DNA of 64,000 nt, from NCBI RefSeq assembly GCF_025717675.1, contig NZ_JAJIRT010000006.1, positions 186,001 to 250,000 of the forward strand, given 5' to 3'. Of this stretch, positions 1 through 8,272 are shown one piece after another (position 1 is the first letter of the stretch; each line of letters starts with the position of its first letter). The position numbers were made by a program, and so were the translations under genes. The stretch comes from Paucibacter sp. DJ2R-2 (GTDB taxonomy: Bacteria; Pseudomonadota; Gammaproteobacteria; Burkholderiales; Burkholderiaceae_C). Under the pieces are notes generated by a model. It worked only from the letters and a program-made list of their open reading frames with translations. It was not told the origin of the DNA and did no database searches.

Positions 1-172
1 AATCCTGGCCGGCCTTGGCTTCGGTCTTGGCCACCACAGTGGCCAGCACCACGGTGCCTTCGATGTTCACGACGACAGCGCCGCTGGACTGGCGAGCGAT
101 TTCGCCGGTTTCCATCACGACGGAGTGGTTGCCCCACTGGAAGGTCTTGGTGACTTTATTGAACAAGCTCAT
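1..172 (-). CDS. pnp: polynucleotide phosphorylase, N-terminal fragment
   Basis: Only the first 57 codons lie in the window; the gene runs off the left edge. The reading begins [14 protein letters not shown] and continues with a stretch containing [15 protein letters not shown], the usual start of the first RNase PH-like domain of PNPase, a 3'-5' phosphorolytic exoribonuclease of the RNA degradosome. A purine-rich GGAGAG precedes the ATG at 170-172. It lies downstream of rpsO on the same strand, the conserved rpsO-pnp order. In enterobacteria this intergenic region is where PNPase autoregulates through RNase III cleavage; whether that holds here cannot be told from sequence alone. Confidence 0.93.
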   Translation of the reverse strand, partial: MSLFNKVTKTFQWGNHSVVMETGEIARQSSGAVVVNIEGTVVLATVVAKTEAKAGQD

Positions 173-366
173 TGTGTCTCTCCTCTTTGCCCGCCGGCAC
201 CCAGGCCTGCAGGCTGTGTCGAAGCGGCTTGCGGTGCCGCCTCAAAACCGAGAGTGAGACTGGGTTTGGCGGGATGCCATTCCAGGGAATCTGATCGAGC
301 GACACCGCCCACAGAGGCCTTGGAATGACACAGCAGCGCCACTTCAGCTCAACTCCATGCGAAGCC

Positions 367-410
367 AAAAGACAAAGAGCCTGTACTGGACGAACAACCC
401 AGACAGGCTC
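367..410 (-). terminator. Rho-independent terminator between rpsO and pnp
   Basis: On the minus strand GAGCCTGT (403-410) pairs with ACAGGCTC (377-384). The stem is extended inside by CTGG/CCAG with one bulged base, and the T-rich run TTTGTCTTTT follows. It lies 19 bp past the rpsO stop, so it should separate most rpsO transcription from pnp. The rest of the 173-428 interval holds no gene. Confidence 0.7.
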
Positions 411-428
411 CTTGATCTCAGCGGCAAA

Positions 429-698
429 TTACTTGCGCAGGCCCAGCTTCTGGATCAGCGCGGTGTAACGCGTTGCGTCCTTGGCCTTCAGATAGGCCAG
501 CAGGCTCTTGCGAGTGTTGACCATCTTCAGCAGGCCGCGACGACCGTGGTGGTCCTTCATATTGGCCTTGAAGTGAGGGGTCAGCGCGTTGATACGGGCT
601 GTCAGCAAAGCGACCTGGACTTCCGGCGAGCCGGTGTCGTTGGCGCTGCGGGCGTTCGATTGAACGATTTCTGCTTTGTTGATATCTGCGACGGACAT
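429..698 (-). CDS. rpsO: 30S ribosomal protein S15
   Basis: This 89-residue protein has the usual S15 length. It contains the family signature region with [14 protein letters not shown] (about residues 22-35) and DHHGRRGLL (about 48-56), and ends KLGLRK. S15 is a primary 16S rRNA binder that organises the central domain of the small subunit. The reading frame stays open further upstream, but the ATG at 696-698 matches the family start and has AGGA eight bases before it. A small hairpin (732-747) sits in the leader, where S15 autoregulation operates in other bacteria. pnp follows on the same strand. Confidence 0.97.
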   Translation of the reverse strand: MSVADINKAEIVQSNARSANDTGSPEVQVALLTARINALTPHFKANMKDHHGRRGLLKMVNTRKSLLAYLKAKDATRYTALIQKLGLRK

Positions 699-858
699 GT
701 TGCGTTCCTGATTGTCGGAAGCCGCCGGCCCGCAAAGATTGCTTTGCAGATACTCAGACGGTTTCCATGGTTTTAACTTGCGGTCACGGGTGAAACCGAC
801 CCGAGCCGTGCCTTTGCTCTCCACCACCCGACCACAGTCGAAGGCGAAAAACCTGCTA

Positions 859-864
859 AGTATA
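859..864 (-). promoter_or_regulatory. candidate -10 box of the rpsO promoter
   Basis: The minus strand reads TATACT here, about 160 bp upstream of the rpsO start, with only a weak -35 (TCGTCA, 16-bp spacer). It is the best sigma70-like hexamer in the 699-1074 interval on this strand. The long leader would leave room for autoregulation by S15. Confidence 0.4.
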
Positions 865-976
865 GCGCAAACAAGGCGAATGACGATGCGCCCGCCACGG
901 GTCCACATGGGCGGCGGCCGCAAATGGAGGCGTTTGCGCTTCTACCAAGTGGCGGACAAGCATATTTTTGACAGCT

Positions 977-1004
977 CTTGAAGGCGCGGCAAGCAGGCCA
1001 ATTT
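977..1004 (+). promoter_or_regulatory. candidate heat-shock (sigma32-type) promoter of the Hsp20 gene
   Basis: CTTGAA at 977-982 is followed after about 15 bp by a CCAATTT block (998-1004), which resembles the sigma32 pattern CTTGAA-N13-15-CCCCATNT. It lies about 70 bp upstream of the Hsp20 start codon. Assignment rests on motif and gene type only. Confidence 0.45.
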
Positions 1005-1074
1005 CACACAGCACGGGGCCGGCAGTCGCTAGCTTCCCAAGGCCACCATCGGCTTACATCAACAGGAGATTGCC

Positions 1075-1512
1075 ATGTTCGTGCTTCCCATGACCCGCCA
1101 CAGCCACGAGTTCTCGCGCCAGCTGGAGCGCCAGATTGAACGTCGCCTGGAAAGCCTGCTTCAAGCCGACAGCAAAGCCATTTCACTGCGCAGCCCGGCG
1201 CTTGATGTCAGCGAAACCGACCTGGAGTACCGCCTGCAACTGGACCTGCCCGGCGTCAGCAAGGAAGCGGTCAAGATCACCATCGACGGTCGACGCATCA
1301 CGATCGATGCAGAGCAGGCCGCAGTTGCGGAACCCACCGAAGGCAGCCGCATGCTGCACCGCGAGCGAGCCGCCACACGGTTCTCGCGCAGTTTGACCCT
1401 GCCCCAAGAAGTGAACCAGGGCGACTCCAGCGCCAAACTGGAGCACGGCGTGCTGACCCTGACCCTGGTCAAGCGCCAAGCGAGTGGCGCGAGCCAACTC
1501 AAGGTCAGCTGA
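1075..1512 (+). CDS. Hsp20/alpha-crystallin family small heat shock protein
   Basis: This 145-residue protein has an alpha-crystallin domain over about residues 45-140. The first strands contain LDLPGVSKEAVKITIDG and the second half has the RFSRSLTLP strand and GVLTLTLVK near the end, a variant of the usual A-x-x-x-n-GvL-T-I motif. Such proteins are ATP-independent holdases that trap unfolding proteins as oligomers in the cytoplasm. The ATG has a strong AGGAG eight bases upstream. It stands alone, convergent with tsaD (12-bp gap), and a heat-shock-like promoter lies upstream. The N-terminal arm is short and basic. Confidence 0.9.
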   Translation: MFVLPMTRHSHEFSRQLERQIERRLESLLQADSKAISLRSPALDVSETDLEYRLQLDLPGVSKEAVKITIDGRRITIDAEQAAVAEPTEGSRMLHRERAATRFSRSLTLPQEVNQGDSSAKLEHGVLTLTLVKRQASGASQLKVS

Positions 1513-1524
1513 GCACCGCTCGCC

Positions 1525-2556
1525 TCAGGCCGCGCCCAGGGTCCAGCGCGGTCTGACCTCAAAACCGGCACCCGGCCGCAGCGTGGCCATGCCGCGCTGC
1601 AAACGCATCGCGGCGGCCATGGCGATCATGGCGCCGTTGTCGGTGCACAAGCTCAGTTCTGGGTAATGCACCCGGATCTGACGCTTGGCGCAGGCCGCAT
1701 TGAGCTGCTCACGCAGATGCTGGTTGGCGCCGACGCCGCCGGCCACCACCAGGCGCTTGAGCCCGGTCTCTTTCAAGGCCAGCAAGGACTTGCGCAGCAG
1801 CAGCTCGACGATGGCCGCCTGGGTGCTGGCGGCCAGATCGGCTTTTTGCTGCTCGGTCGGCGCATCGCCCAGGCGCTTCACCTGAGTCAGCACGGCTGTT
1901 TTCAGGCCGGCAAAACTGAAATCGGGCCTGCCGCTCTTGAGCATGGGCCGGGGCAGATCAAATGCCGTCGGGTCGCCATGCTCGGCCAGCTTGGCCAGAT
2001 GCGGGCCGCCCGGATAGGGCAGACCCAGCAGCTTGGCGCTCTTGTCAAAGGCTTCACCTGCGGCGTCGTCGATGGTCTCGCCCAGCATCTGGTACTCGCC
2101 GACATCGTCCACCCGCATCAGCTGGGTGTGCCCGCCGGACACGAGCAAAGCGACGAAGGGAAACTCCGGCGGATCGACCGACAGAAACGGCGAGAGCAAA
2201 TGCCCCTCGAGGTGATGAACACCCACCGTGGGCTTGTCCAGCGCCGCCGCCATGGCCACCGCCACACCGGCGCCCACTAGCAAAGCGCCAGCGAGGCCTG
2301 GGCCCTGGGTGTAGGCGATGACATCGATGTCGTTCAAAGCCACATGGGCTTGCGACAAAACCTCGCGCGTCAGCGGCAGCACACGGCGGATGTGATCGCG
2401 CGAAGCCAGCTCTGGCACCACGCCGCCGTAGGCCTGGTGCATGCTGATCTGGCTGTGCAAGGCCTGGGCACGCAGCTGGGGTGCGCCGGTAGCAGGCACC
2501 TCGACCAGCGCCACGCCGGTTTCGTCGCAGGACGATTCGAATCCCAGAACCAGCAT
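1525..2556 (-). CDS. tsaD: tRNA N6-adenosine threonylcarbamoyltransferase
   Basis: This 343-residue protein begins [14 protein letters not shown], the hallmark of the TsaD/Kae1 family. It carries the metal-binding HxxxH motif (HLEGH, about residues 111-115) and the ASKHA nucleotide-binding segments, including LVSGGHT. TsaD transfers the threonylcarbamoyl group from TC-AMP to A37 of ANN-decoding tRNAs, working with TsaB, TsaC and TsaE, none of which is in the window. It lies 8 bp behind fdx and is probably co-transcribed with the tail of the isc operon, an arrangement that would tie tRNA modification to iron-sulfur supply; this is inference. Confidence 0.96.
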   Translation of the reverse strand: MLVLGFESSCDETGVALVEVPATGAPQLRAQALHSQISMHQAYGGVVPELASRDHIRRVLPLTREVLSQAHVALNDIDVIAYTQGPGLAGALLVGAGVAVAMAAALDKPTVGVHHLEGHLLSPFLSVDPPEFPFVALLVSGGHTQLMRVDDVGEYQMLGETIDDAAGEAFDKSAKLLGLPYPGGPHLAKLAEHGDPTAFDLPRPMLKSGRPDFSFAGLKTAVLTQVKRLGDAPTEQQKADLAASTQAAIVELLLRKSLLALKETGLKRLVVAGGVGANQHLREQLNAACAKRQIRVHYPELSLCTDNGAMIAMAAAMRLQRGMATLRPGAGFEVRPRWTLGAA

Positions 2557-2564
2557 GACGGAGC

Positions 2565-2903
2565 TCAGTGGCCTTCTTTGGCGTGGTTGATCGAGTACTT
2601 GGGGATCTCGATGGTGACGTCCTTCTGGCCCAGGATGGCTTGGCAGCTCAGGCGCGAATCAGGCTCCAGACCCCAGGCGCGGTCCAGCATGTCCTCCTCG
2701 CCCTCCTCCATCTCGGACAGCGAGGCCATACCTTCGCGCACGATCACATGGCAGGTGGTGCAGGCGCAGACCATGTCACAGGCGTGCTCGATGGCGATCT
2801 GGTTGTCCAGCAGCGCCTCGCAGATCGAGGTGCCGGCCGGCGCGTTGACCGTTTTGCCCTCGGGGCAGTATTCGGCGTGGGGAAGAATCTTGATGACGGG
2901 CAT
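2565..2903 (-). CDS. fdx: ISC-type [2Fe-2S] ferredoxin
   Basis: This 112-residue protein has an adrenodoxin-like ferredoxin fold. The cluster-binding loop [10 protein letters not shown] lies at about residues 41-50, and a distal cysteine follows near residue 85 (SRLSCQAIL). It supplies electrons for cluster assembly on IscU. It follows hscA by 27 bp, the standard last position of isc operons. The small acidic iscX gene seen in enterobacteria is absent; tsaD comes next instead. Confidence 0.95.
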   Translation of the reverse strand: MPVIKILPHAEYCPEGKTVNAPAGTSICEALLDNQIAIEHACDMVCACTTCHVIVREGMASLSEMEEGEEDMLDRAWGLEPDSRLSCQAILGQKDVTIEIPKYSINHAKEGH

Positions 2904-2930
2904 GGGGCTCTCCTGGCGCGGCGCGCCGGC

Positions 2931-4787
2931 TCAGATCTGGTCGACGCTGCGGCCGGTCAAGGCCTTGTGAATGCCGCGGTTCATGCGCGCGGCGGCAAAG
3001 GCTTCGGTGCCCTTGGCCAGGGCTTCAACGGCGGCGGTGATGGCATCGGCGTCTTCGCCATCTGCCGCCTGCGCCATCGCTTGCAGCAAGCTGGCGATGT
3101 CAACCTGCTCGGCCTCGGAAAGTAGATCGCCGTCGGCCGCCTGGGCGGACAGCGTCGCCAGGCGCATGCGCTCGGCCTCGACACGCGCCTCGCGCAGCTT
3201 GCGCGCCGCCATGTCGGACTCCGCACTGGCAAAGCCGTCCTTGAGCATGCCGGCGATCTGGTCATCGCTGAGGCCATAGCTGGGCTTGACCTGGATGGTG
3301 GCCTCCACACCCGAGCCCAATTCCTTGGCTGAGACGCTGAGCAGGCCATCGGCATCGACCTGGAAGGTCACGCGGATGCGCGCAGCACCGGCCACCATGG
3401 GCGGGATGCCGCGAAGCTCGAAGCGCGCCAGCGAACGGCATTCGCTGACCAGCTCGCGCTCGCCCTGCAGCACATGCAGGGCCATGGCGGTCTGGCCATC
3501 TTTGAAAGTGGTGAAGTCCTGCGCCTGGGCCACGGGGATGGTGGCGTTGCGCTCGATGATGCGCTCGACCAAGCCGCCCATGGTTTCCAGCCCCAGCGAG
3601 AGCGGGATCACGTCCAGCAAGAGGATGTCGCCATCGGCCGCATTGCCGGCCAGCTGGTTGGCCTGGATGGCGGCACCTTGAGCCACTACCTCATCGGGGT
3701 TCAGATTGGTCAGCACTTCGCGGCCGAACAAGGCACTCACCGCCTCGCGCACGCAAGGCATGCGGGTGGAGCCGCCCACCATGACCGTGCCCTGCACCTC
3801 GTCGGCCCGCACTTTGGCGTCGCGCAGCACGCGCTTGACGGCGCTCAGCGTGCGAGCCAGCAGCGGCTGGGCCAGGGTTTCGAACTGGCTGCGAGACACG
3901 CGCAGCTCGAGCGCGCCTGCATCCAGCCGAACCTGCAGCACTGCGCTATCAGCACTTGAGAGTTGCTCCTTGGCCGCACGCGCTGCCACCAGAACCGCAC
4001 GCTTGTCATGGGCCGAACTCAGTTGCAGGCCGCTTTGCGCCAGCGCCCAATCCGCCAGGACTCGGTCGAAATCATCACCGCCCAGCGCAGCATCGCCACC
4101 TGTCGCCACCACCTCGAAGACGCCGCGACTCAGGCGCAGCAGTGAGATGTCAAAGGTGCCGCCGCCGAGGTCGTAGACGGCGTAGAGCCCTTCGCTGGCG
4201 TTATCGAGGCCGTAGGCAATGGCCGCGGCCGTGGGCTCGTTGATCAGGCGCAGCACATTCAGGCCGGCCAGCTGTGCCGCGTCCTTGGTCGCCTGGCGCT
4301 GCGCGTCGTCGAAATAGGCCGGCACGGTGATCACCGCACCGAACACATCGTCGGCAAAGCTGTCTTCGGCGCGGAAGCGCAAGGTGGCCAGGATCTCGGC
4401 CGAGATCTCCACCGGCGACTTCAGGCCATCGCGGGTGCGCAGGGACAGCATGCCCGGCGTGTCCTCGAAGTCATAGGGCATCTTGCTGCGCTCGGCGACA
4501 TCGGCCAGGCCGCGGCCCATGAAACGCTTGACCGAAACAATGGTGTTGACCGGGTCCTCGGCTTGCGCGGCCAGTGCAGCGGCGCCGATCTGACGGCGAC
4601 CTTCTTCCAGGTAGCGCACAGCCGAGGGCAGGATCACCTGACCCTGCTCATCGGGCAGACATTCGGCCACACCGTGGCGCACAGCGGCCACCAGGGAATG
4701 GGTGGTGCCCAGGTCAATGCCCACCGCGATGCGACGCTCATGCGGATTGGGAGACTGGCCCGGTTCGGAAATTTGCAGCAAAGCCAT
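2931..4787 (-). CDS. hscA: Fe-S assembly Hsp70 chaperone HscA
   Basis: This 618-residue Hsp70 has the ATPase signatures [12 protein letters not shown] (about 23-34), [13 protein letters not shown] (about 205-217) and a [10 protein letters not shown] segment (about 335-344). The substrate-binding domain begins with [11 protein letters not shown] (about 388-398). HscA uses ATP to drive cluster release from the LPPVK motif of IscU, which is present in the neighbouring iscU product. It sits 3 bp behind hscB. Compared with DnaK the lid is short and lacks the C-terminal disordered tail, as expected for HscA. Confidence 0.97.
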   Translation of the reverse strand: MALLQISEPGQSPNPHERRIAVGIDLGTTHSLVAAVRHGVAECLPDEQGQVILPSAVRYLEEGRRQIGAAALAAQAEDPVNTIVSVKRFMGRGLADVAERSKMPYDFEDTPGMLSLRTRDGLKSPVEISAEILATLRFRAEDSFADDVFGAVITVPAYFDDAQRQATKDAAQLAGLNVLRLINEPTAAAIAYGLDNASEGLYAVYDLGGGTFDISLLRLSRGVFEVVATGGDAALGGDDFDRVLADWALAQSGLQLSSAHDKRAVLVAARAAKEQLSSADSAVLQVRLDAGALELRVSRSQFETLAQPLLARTLSAVKRVLRDAKVRADEVQGTVMVGGSTRMPCVREAVSALFGREVLTNLNPDEVVAQGAAIQANQLAGNAADGDILLLDVIPLSLGLETMGGLVERIIERNATIPVAQAQDFTTFKDGQTAMALHVLQGERELVSECRSLARFELRGIPPMVAGAARIRVTFQVDADGLLSVSAKELGSGVEATIQVKPSYGLSDDQIAGMLKDGFASAESDMAARKLREARVEAERMRLATLSAQAADGDLLSEAEQVDIASLLQAMAQAADGEDADAITAAVEALAKGTEAFAAARMNRGIHKALTGRSVDQI

Positions 4788-4790
4788 GTT

Positions 4791-5321
4791 TTATTGTCCT
4801 AGGGCTTCCAGGCGTCGATCGAGATCGGAACGGAATCGGTGAATGAACATCAGCGCCCTCACCTGCTGGGCGGCCGCGGCGGTGGCGGCAGCCATATCGG
4901 TGTCGGCATCGAGCAGGCCCTGCACCTCGGCCAGCAGCTCACGCTCGCGCGTGGCCACCTCGGCATCCAGCGCCTCCACTTCGGCCAGGCCTTGCGCGTC
5001 GTCCAGGGCCTCGCGCCAGGCCATCTGCTCCATCAGGAACGCCGTGGGCATGCGGGTGTTCTCGTGGATCTGCAGCGGCACACCGCGCAGCTCGCACAGA
5101 TAGGCCGCGCGCTTGAGCGGATCGCGCAAGCGCTGGTGCGCCTCGTTGACCCGCATCGCCCACTGCGCGCTCAGGCGCTGCGCCGCGGCGCCCTGGGCCG
5201 CAAAACGGTCGGGGTGGACCTGGGCCTGTAAGGCCTTCCAACTGGCATCGATGGCGGCGCGATCCTGGGTCTGCCGCTGCGGCAGGCCGAACAGGCTGAA
5301 GTCGTCGTCATCGAGTTTCAT
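4791..5321 (-). CDS. hscB: Fe-S assembly J-domain co-chaperone HscB
   Basis: This 176-residue protein starts MKLDDDDFSLFGLPQ. It has an N-terminal J domain with the HPD motif (VHPDRF, about residue 36) and a C-terminal three-helix domain that binds IscU. It stimulates the HscA ATPase and delivers IscU. The frame is open for 36 more codons upstream, but those lie within the preceding terminator, and the family begins at this ATG. The ribosome site is weak. A hairpin terminator lies between iscA and this gene, so hscB-hscA-fdx may be expressed below iscSUA. Confidence 0.94.
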   Translation of the reverse strand: MKLDDDDFSLFGLPQRQTQDRAAIDASWKALQAQVHPDRFAAQGAAAQRLSAQWAMRVNEAHQRLRDPLKRAAYLCELRGVPLQIHENTRMPTAFLMEQMAWREALDDAQGLAEVEALDAEVATRERELLAEVQGLLDADTDMAAATAAAAQQVRALMFIHRFRSDLDRRLEALGQ

Positions 5322-5389
5322 GGAACAGGTCTCGGGCTTTTCAAATCTTTGGGCGCGTGCAGAGCTGCCGCCACTCGGCTTCAGCCATG

Positions 5390-5414
5390 AAAAAAGCGCG
5401 GACCGACGCCGCGC
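5390..5414 (-). terminator. intra-operon terminator between iscA and hscB
   Basis: On the minus strand GCGCGG (5409-5414) and CCGCGC (5396-5401) form a 6-bp GC-only stem with a 7-nt loop, followed at once by six T residues (5390-5395). It lies about 40 bp past the iscA stop and about 70 bp before the hscB start, so it would attenuate rather than end the operon. Confidence 0.65.
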
Positions 5415-5452
5415 CCTCCTGGCCTGCACCGCTCGCGCGGCGCAGCACTGTA

Positions 5453-5776
5453 TTACACGCGGAAGGACTCGCCGCAGCCGCAGCGGTCTTTCTCGCGCGG
5501 GTTGCGGAACTTAAAGCCTTCGTTCAGGCCTTCGCGGACAAAGTCCAGCTCGGTGCCATCCAGATAGGGCAGGCTCTTGGGATCGATCAGGATCTTGATG
5601 CCATGGCCTTCGAAGATCACATCCTCGGGGGCCACCTCATCGGCGTACTCCAGCTTGTAGGCCAGGCCGGAGCAGCCGGTGGTCTTGACACCCAGGCGCA
5701 CGCCGACACCACGGCCGCGCTTGCTGATGTAGCGCGTCACATGGCGTGCGGCGGCTTCGGTCACGGTCACTGACAT
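5453..5776 (-). CDS. iscA: iron-sulfur cluster assembly protein IscA
   Basis: This 107-residue A-type carrier has the three conserved cysteines: C35 in [11 protein letters not shown], and the pair in the C-terminal CGCGESF. It binds Fe or [4Fe-4S] clusters and passes them to apo-proteins. It lies 10 bp behind iscU, and a terminator-like hairpin follows it. The length and the C-x-C tail distinguish it from ErpA only weakly; the operon position decides for IscA. Confidence 0.95.
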   Translation of the reverse strand: MSVTVTEAAARHVTRYISKRGRGVGVRLGVKTTGCSGLAYKLEYADEVAPEDVIFEGHGIKILIDPKSLPYLDGTELDFVREGLNEGFKFRNPREKDRCGCGESFRV

Positions 5777-5786
5777 GGCGCCGTCC

Positions 5787-6173
5787 TTACTGCGTGTGCT
5801 TGGCGCGGTAATCGTCCACGGCCGCCTTGATGGCGTCCTCGGCCAGGATGGAGCAGTGGATCTTGACCGGCGGCAGGGCCAGTTCCTCGGCGATCTGGGT
5901 GTTCTTGATGGCCAGGGCCTGATCCAGGCTCTTGCCCTTGACCCATTCGGTCACGAGCGAGCTCGATGCAATGGCCGAGCCGCAGCCGTAGGTCTTGAAT
6001 TTCGCGTCTTCGATCAAACCGGTGGCCGGGTTGACCTTGATCTGCAGCTTCATCACATCGCCGCAGGCCGGTGCACCGACCATGCCGGTGCCGACCGACT
6101 CGTCGCCCTTTTCGAAGGCGCCGACATTGCGGGGGTTTTCGTAGTGATCAACGACTTTTTCGCTGTATGCCAT
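5787..6173 (-). CDS. iscU: iron-sulfur cluster scaffold IscU
   Basis: This 128-residue protein begins [16 protein letters not shown]. It has the three cluster ligands ([17 protein letters not shown] and HCSILAEDA) and the HscA recognition motif LPPVK just before the last cysteine. It is the scaffold on which IscS-derived sulfur and iron are assembled. The frame extends 20 codons further, but AGGAG lies nine bases before this ATG and the family starts here. It follows iscS by about 90 bp. Confidence 0.97.
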   Translation of the reverse strand: MAYSEKVVDHYENPRNVGAFEKGDESVGTGMVGAPACGDVMKLQIKVNPATGLIEDAKFKTYGCGSAIASSSLVTEWVKGKSLDQALAIKNTQIAEELALPPVKIHCSILAEDAIKAAVDDYRAKHTQ

Positions 6174-6263
6174 GATTTTTCTCCTAGCTATTGGCTGCCC
6201 TGCGACAAAGTGGACGCAGAGCCGGCTCACCACAGATTCAGGTCCGCGGCGGGCTGTGGTCTT

Positions 6264-7484
6264 TCAGTGGGCAGCCCACTGGATGGTGCTGAGGTCGATG
6301 CCGTCCTTGTACATATCCCACAGCGGCGAGAGCTCGCGCAGCTTGGCAACACGGTCCTTGAGGGTTGCGATCGCGTAATCGATTTCTTCCACGGTGGTGA
6401 AGCGGCCGATGGTCATGCGCAGAGAAGAATGCGCCAGCTCGTCGCTGCGACCCAGGGCGCGCAAGACATAGCTCGGCTCCAGGCTTGCCGAAGTGCAGGC
6501 CGATCCGGACGACAGCGCCAAGCCCTTGACACCCATGATCAGGGACTCGCCCTCCACATAGTTGAAGGACATGTTCAAGTTGTGCGGCACGCGGCGCTCC
6601 AGGTCGCCATTGACGAAGACCTGTTCGATGTCCTTGAGGCCATTCAGCAGACGCTGATGCAACATGCGGATGCGCTCGCCCTCGGACGCCATTTCTTCCT
6701 TGGCGATGCGAAACGCCTCACCCATACCGACGATCTGGTGCGTGGCCAAGGTACCCGAGCGCATACCGCGCTCCTGGCCGCCACCGTGCATCTGCGCTTC
6801 AAGGCGCACACGCGGCTTGCGGCGCACATACAAGGCGCCGATGCCCTTGGGGCCATAGGTCTTGTGCGAAGCCAGGCTCATCAGATCCACCGGCAGCTCG
6901 GCCAAATTGATGGCGATCTTGCCGGTAGCCTGGGCCGCATCAACGTGAAAGATGATGCCGCGTTCGCGGCAGATCGCGCCAATGGCAGGGATGTCCTGAA
7001 TCACTCCGATCTCATTGCTGACATACAGCACCGAGGCCAGGATGGTGTCCGGGCGGATAGCCGCCTTGAACGCCTCCAGATCCAGCAGGCCATCGGCCTG
7101 CACCTCGAGGTAAGTGACCTCAAAGCCCTGGCGCTCCAACTCACGACAGGTGTCCAGCACCGCCTTGTGCTCGGTCTTGAGCGTGATGATGTGCTTGCCG
7201 CGGGTCTTGTAGAACTGGGCTGCGCCCTTGATGGCGAGGTTGATGGACTCGGTGGCACCCGAGGTCCAGACGATCTCGCGCGGGTCGGCGCCGATCAGAG
7301 CCGAGACCTGTTCACGCGACTTCTCGACGATCGCTTCCGCCTCCCAGCCCCAGGCATGGCTGCGCGACGCCGGGTTGCCGAAATGCTCACTGAGCCACGG
7401 CACCATGGCGCTGACCACACGCGGGTCCACCGGCGTGGTAGCACCGTAGTCGAGATAGATGGGGAAATGCGGGGTCATGTCCAT
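6264..7484 (-). CDS. iscS: cysteine desulfurase IscS
   Basis: This 406-residue class V aminotransferase-fold enzyme has the PLP lysine in [12 protein letters not shown] (about residue 208) and the active-site cysteine in [14 protein letters not shown] (about residue 330). It takes sulfur from cysteine as a persulfide and gives it to IscU and to tRNA-thiolating enzymes. Two in-frame ATGs (7484 and 7478) are possible; neither has a strong ribosome site. It is the first enzyme gene after iscR. Confidence 0.97.
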   Translation of the reverse strand: MDMTPHFPIYLDYGATTPVDPRVVSAMVPWLSEHFGNPASRSHAWGWEAEAIVEKSREQVSALIGADPREIVWTSGATESINLAIKGAAQFYKTRGKHIITLKTEHKAVLDTCRELERQGFEVTYLEVQADGLLDLEAFKAAIRPDTILASVLYVSNEIGVIQDIPAIGAICRERGIIFHVDAAQATGKIAINLAELPVDLMSLASHKTYGPKGIGALYVRRKPRVRLEAQMHGGGQERGMRSGTLATHQIVGMGEAFRIAKEEMASEGERIRMLHQRLLNGLKDIEQVFVNGDLERRVPHNLNMSFNYVEGESLIMGVKGLALSSGSACTSASLEPSYVLRALGRSDELAHSSLRMTIGRFTTVEEIDYAIATLKDRVAKLRELSPLWDMYKDGIDLSTIQWAAH

Positions 7485-7531
7485 GTTCGAGATTGGCTTT
7501 TTGTTCTGTGCTGGCGACTGGGCTGGCAGTC

Positions 7532-8065
7532 TTATTTGGTAAAGGCGTTGCCGAGGGCGAAGACCGAATTCGGGGCGGTGATGCGAATGGGTTTGACCAC
7601 CGGCGTCGATGAAATGGCGCGCTTCATCGGCGACTCTTCAATGGTGACGCCCTTGGACAGCTGGTCTTCCACTAGCTTGCGCAGGGACACCGAATCGAGG
7701 TACTCGATCATCTTGGCGTTGAGACTGGTCCAGAGCTCGTGGGTGATGCAGCGCCCGGTGTCCTCGCCCATGCAGTTTTCCTTACCGCCGCAGCCGGTGG
7801 CATCGATGGGCTCGTCGACGGCCACGATGATGTCGGCCACGGTTATTTCGCTGGATTTGCGACCCAAGGAATACCCGCCGCCCGGGCCGCGTGTGCTTTC
7901 CACCAGCTCATGGCGACGCAGCTTGCCGAACAACTGCTCCAGATAGGACAGCGAAATCTGCTGCCGCTGGCTGATGGCAGCCAGCGCGACCGGGCCACCG
8001 TTTTCACGCAGGGCCAAGTCAATCATCGCTGTGACGGCAAACCGACCTTTGGTGGTGAGACGCAT
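7532..8065 (-). CDS. iscR: Rrf2-family Fe-S regulator IscR
   Basis: This 177-residue protein has an N-terminal winged helix ([18 protein letters not shown], recognition region about residues 28-55) and the [2Fe-2S] ligands C92, C98 and C104 with the following His in the CITHELW segment. Holo-IscR represses the isc operon, and the apo form acts at other sites. The frame continues to a GTG further upstream, but AGGAG precedes the ATG at 8063-8065 and MRLTTKGR is the family start. A palindromic operator-like sequence lies about 100 bp upstream. The C-terminal tail is longer than in E. coli. Confidence 0.96.
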   Translation of the reverse strand: MRLTTKGRFAVTAMIDLALRENGGPVALAAISQRQQISLSYLEQLFGKLRRHELVESTRGPGGGYSLGRKSSEITVADIIVAVDEPIDATGCGGKENCMGEDTGRCITHELWTSLNAKMIEYLDSVSLRKLVEDQLSKGVTIEESPMKRAISSTPVVKPIRITAPNSVFALGNAFTK

Positions 8066-8164
8066 ATCACTCTCCTTTGAGTCCGCAGAACCAGGCGCCA
8101 AGAGCGAAGCCCTGTGAAGCACCGGGGGTCAGGGCTGGCCCGTTTGACGGGTTTACCCTTGACC

Positions 8165-8188
8165 AATTCCGACTATTTTACTCAATTA
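8165..8188 (-). promoter_or_regulatory. IscR type-1-like operator upstream of iscR
   Basis: The minus strand reads TTGAGTAAAATAGTCGG, an imperfect palindrome with the core GAGT-AAAAT-AGTC, close to the GACT-WWWW-AGTC core known for type-1 IscR sites. It lies 100 bp upstream of iscR in the 207-bp interval after uvrB. The rest of that interval shows no gene. Confidence 0.5.
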
Positions 8189-8272
8189 CTGAGAGTCTTG
8201 CCCGGCAACCCGAAAACCAGGGATTCGGCAGGGCCTTGAGCCCAGAGGGCGGAGCCGGGCCGGGCGCCGCGA

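Noticed and set aside
5775-7946. 723-residue open frame on the plus strand
   Set aside because: It is antisense to iscU, iscS and iscR, whose products are unmistakable. Long antisense frames are expected in GC-rich DNA with strong codon bias.
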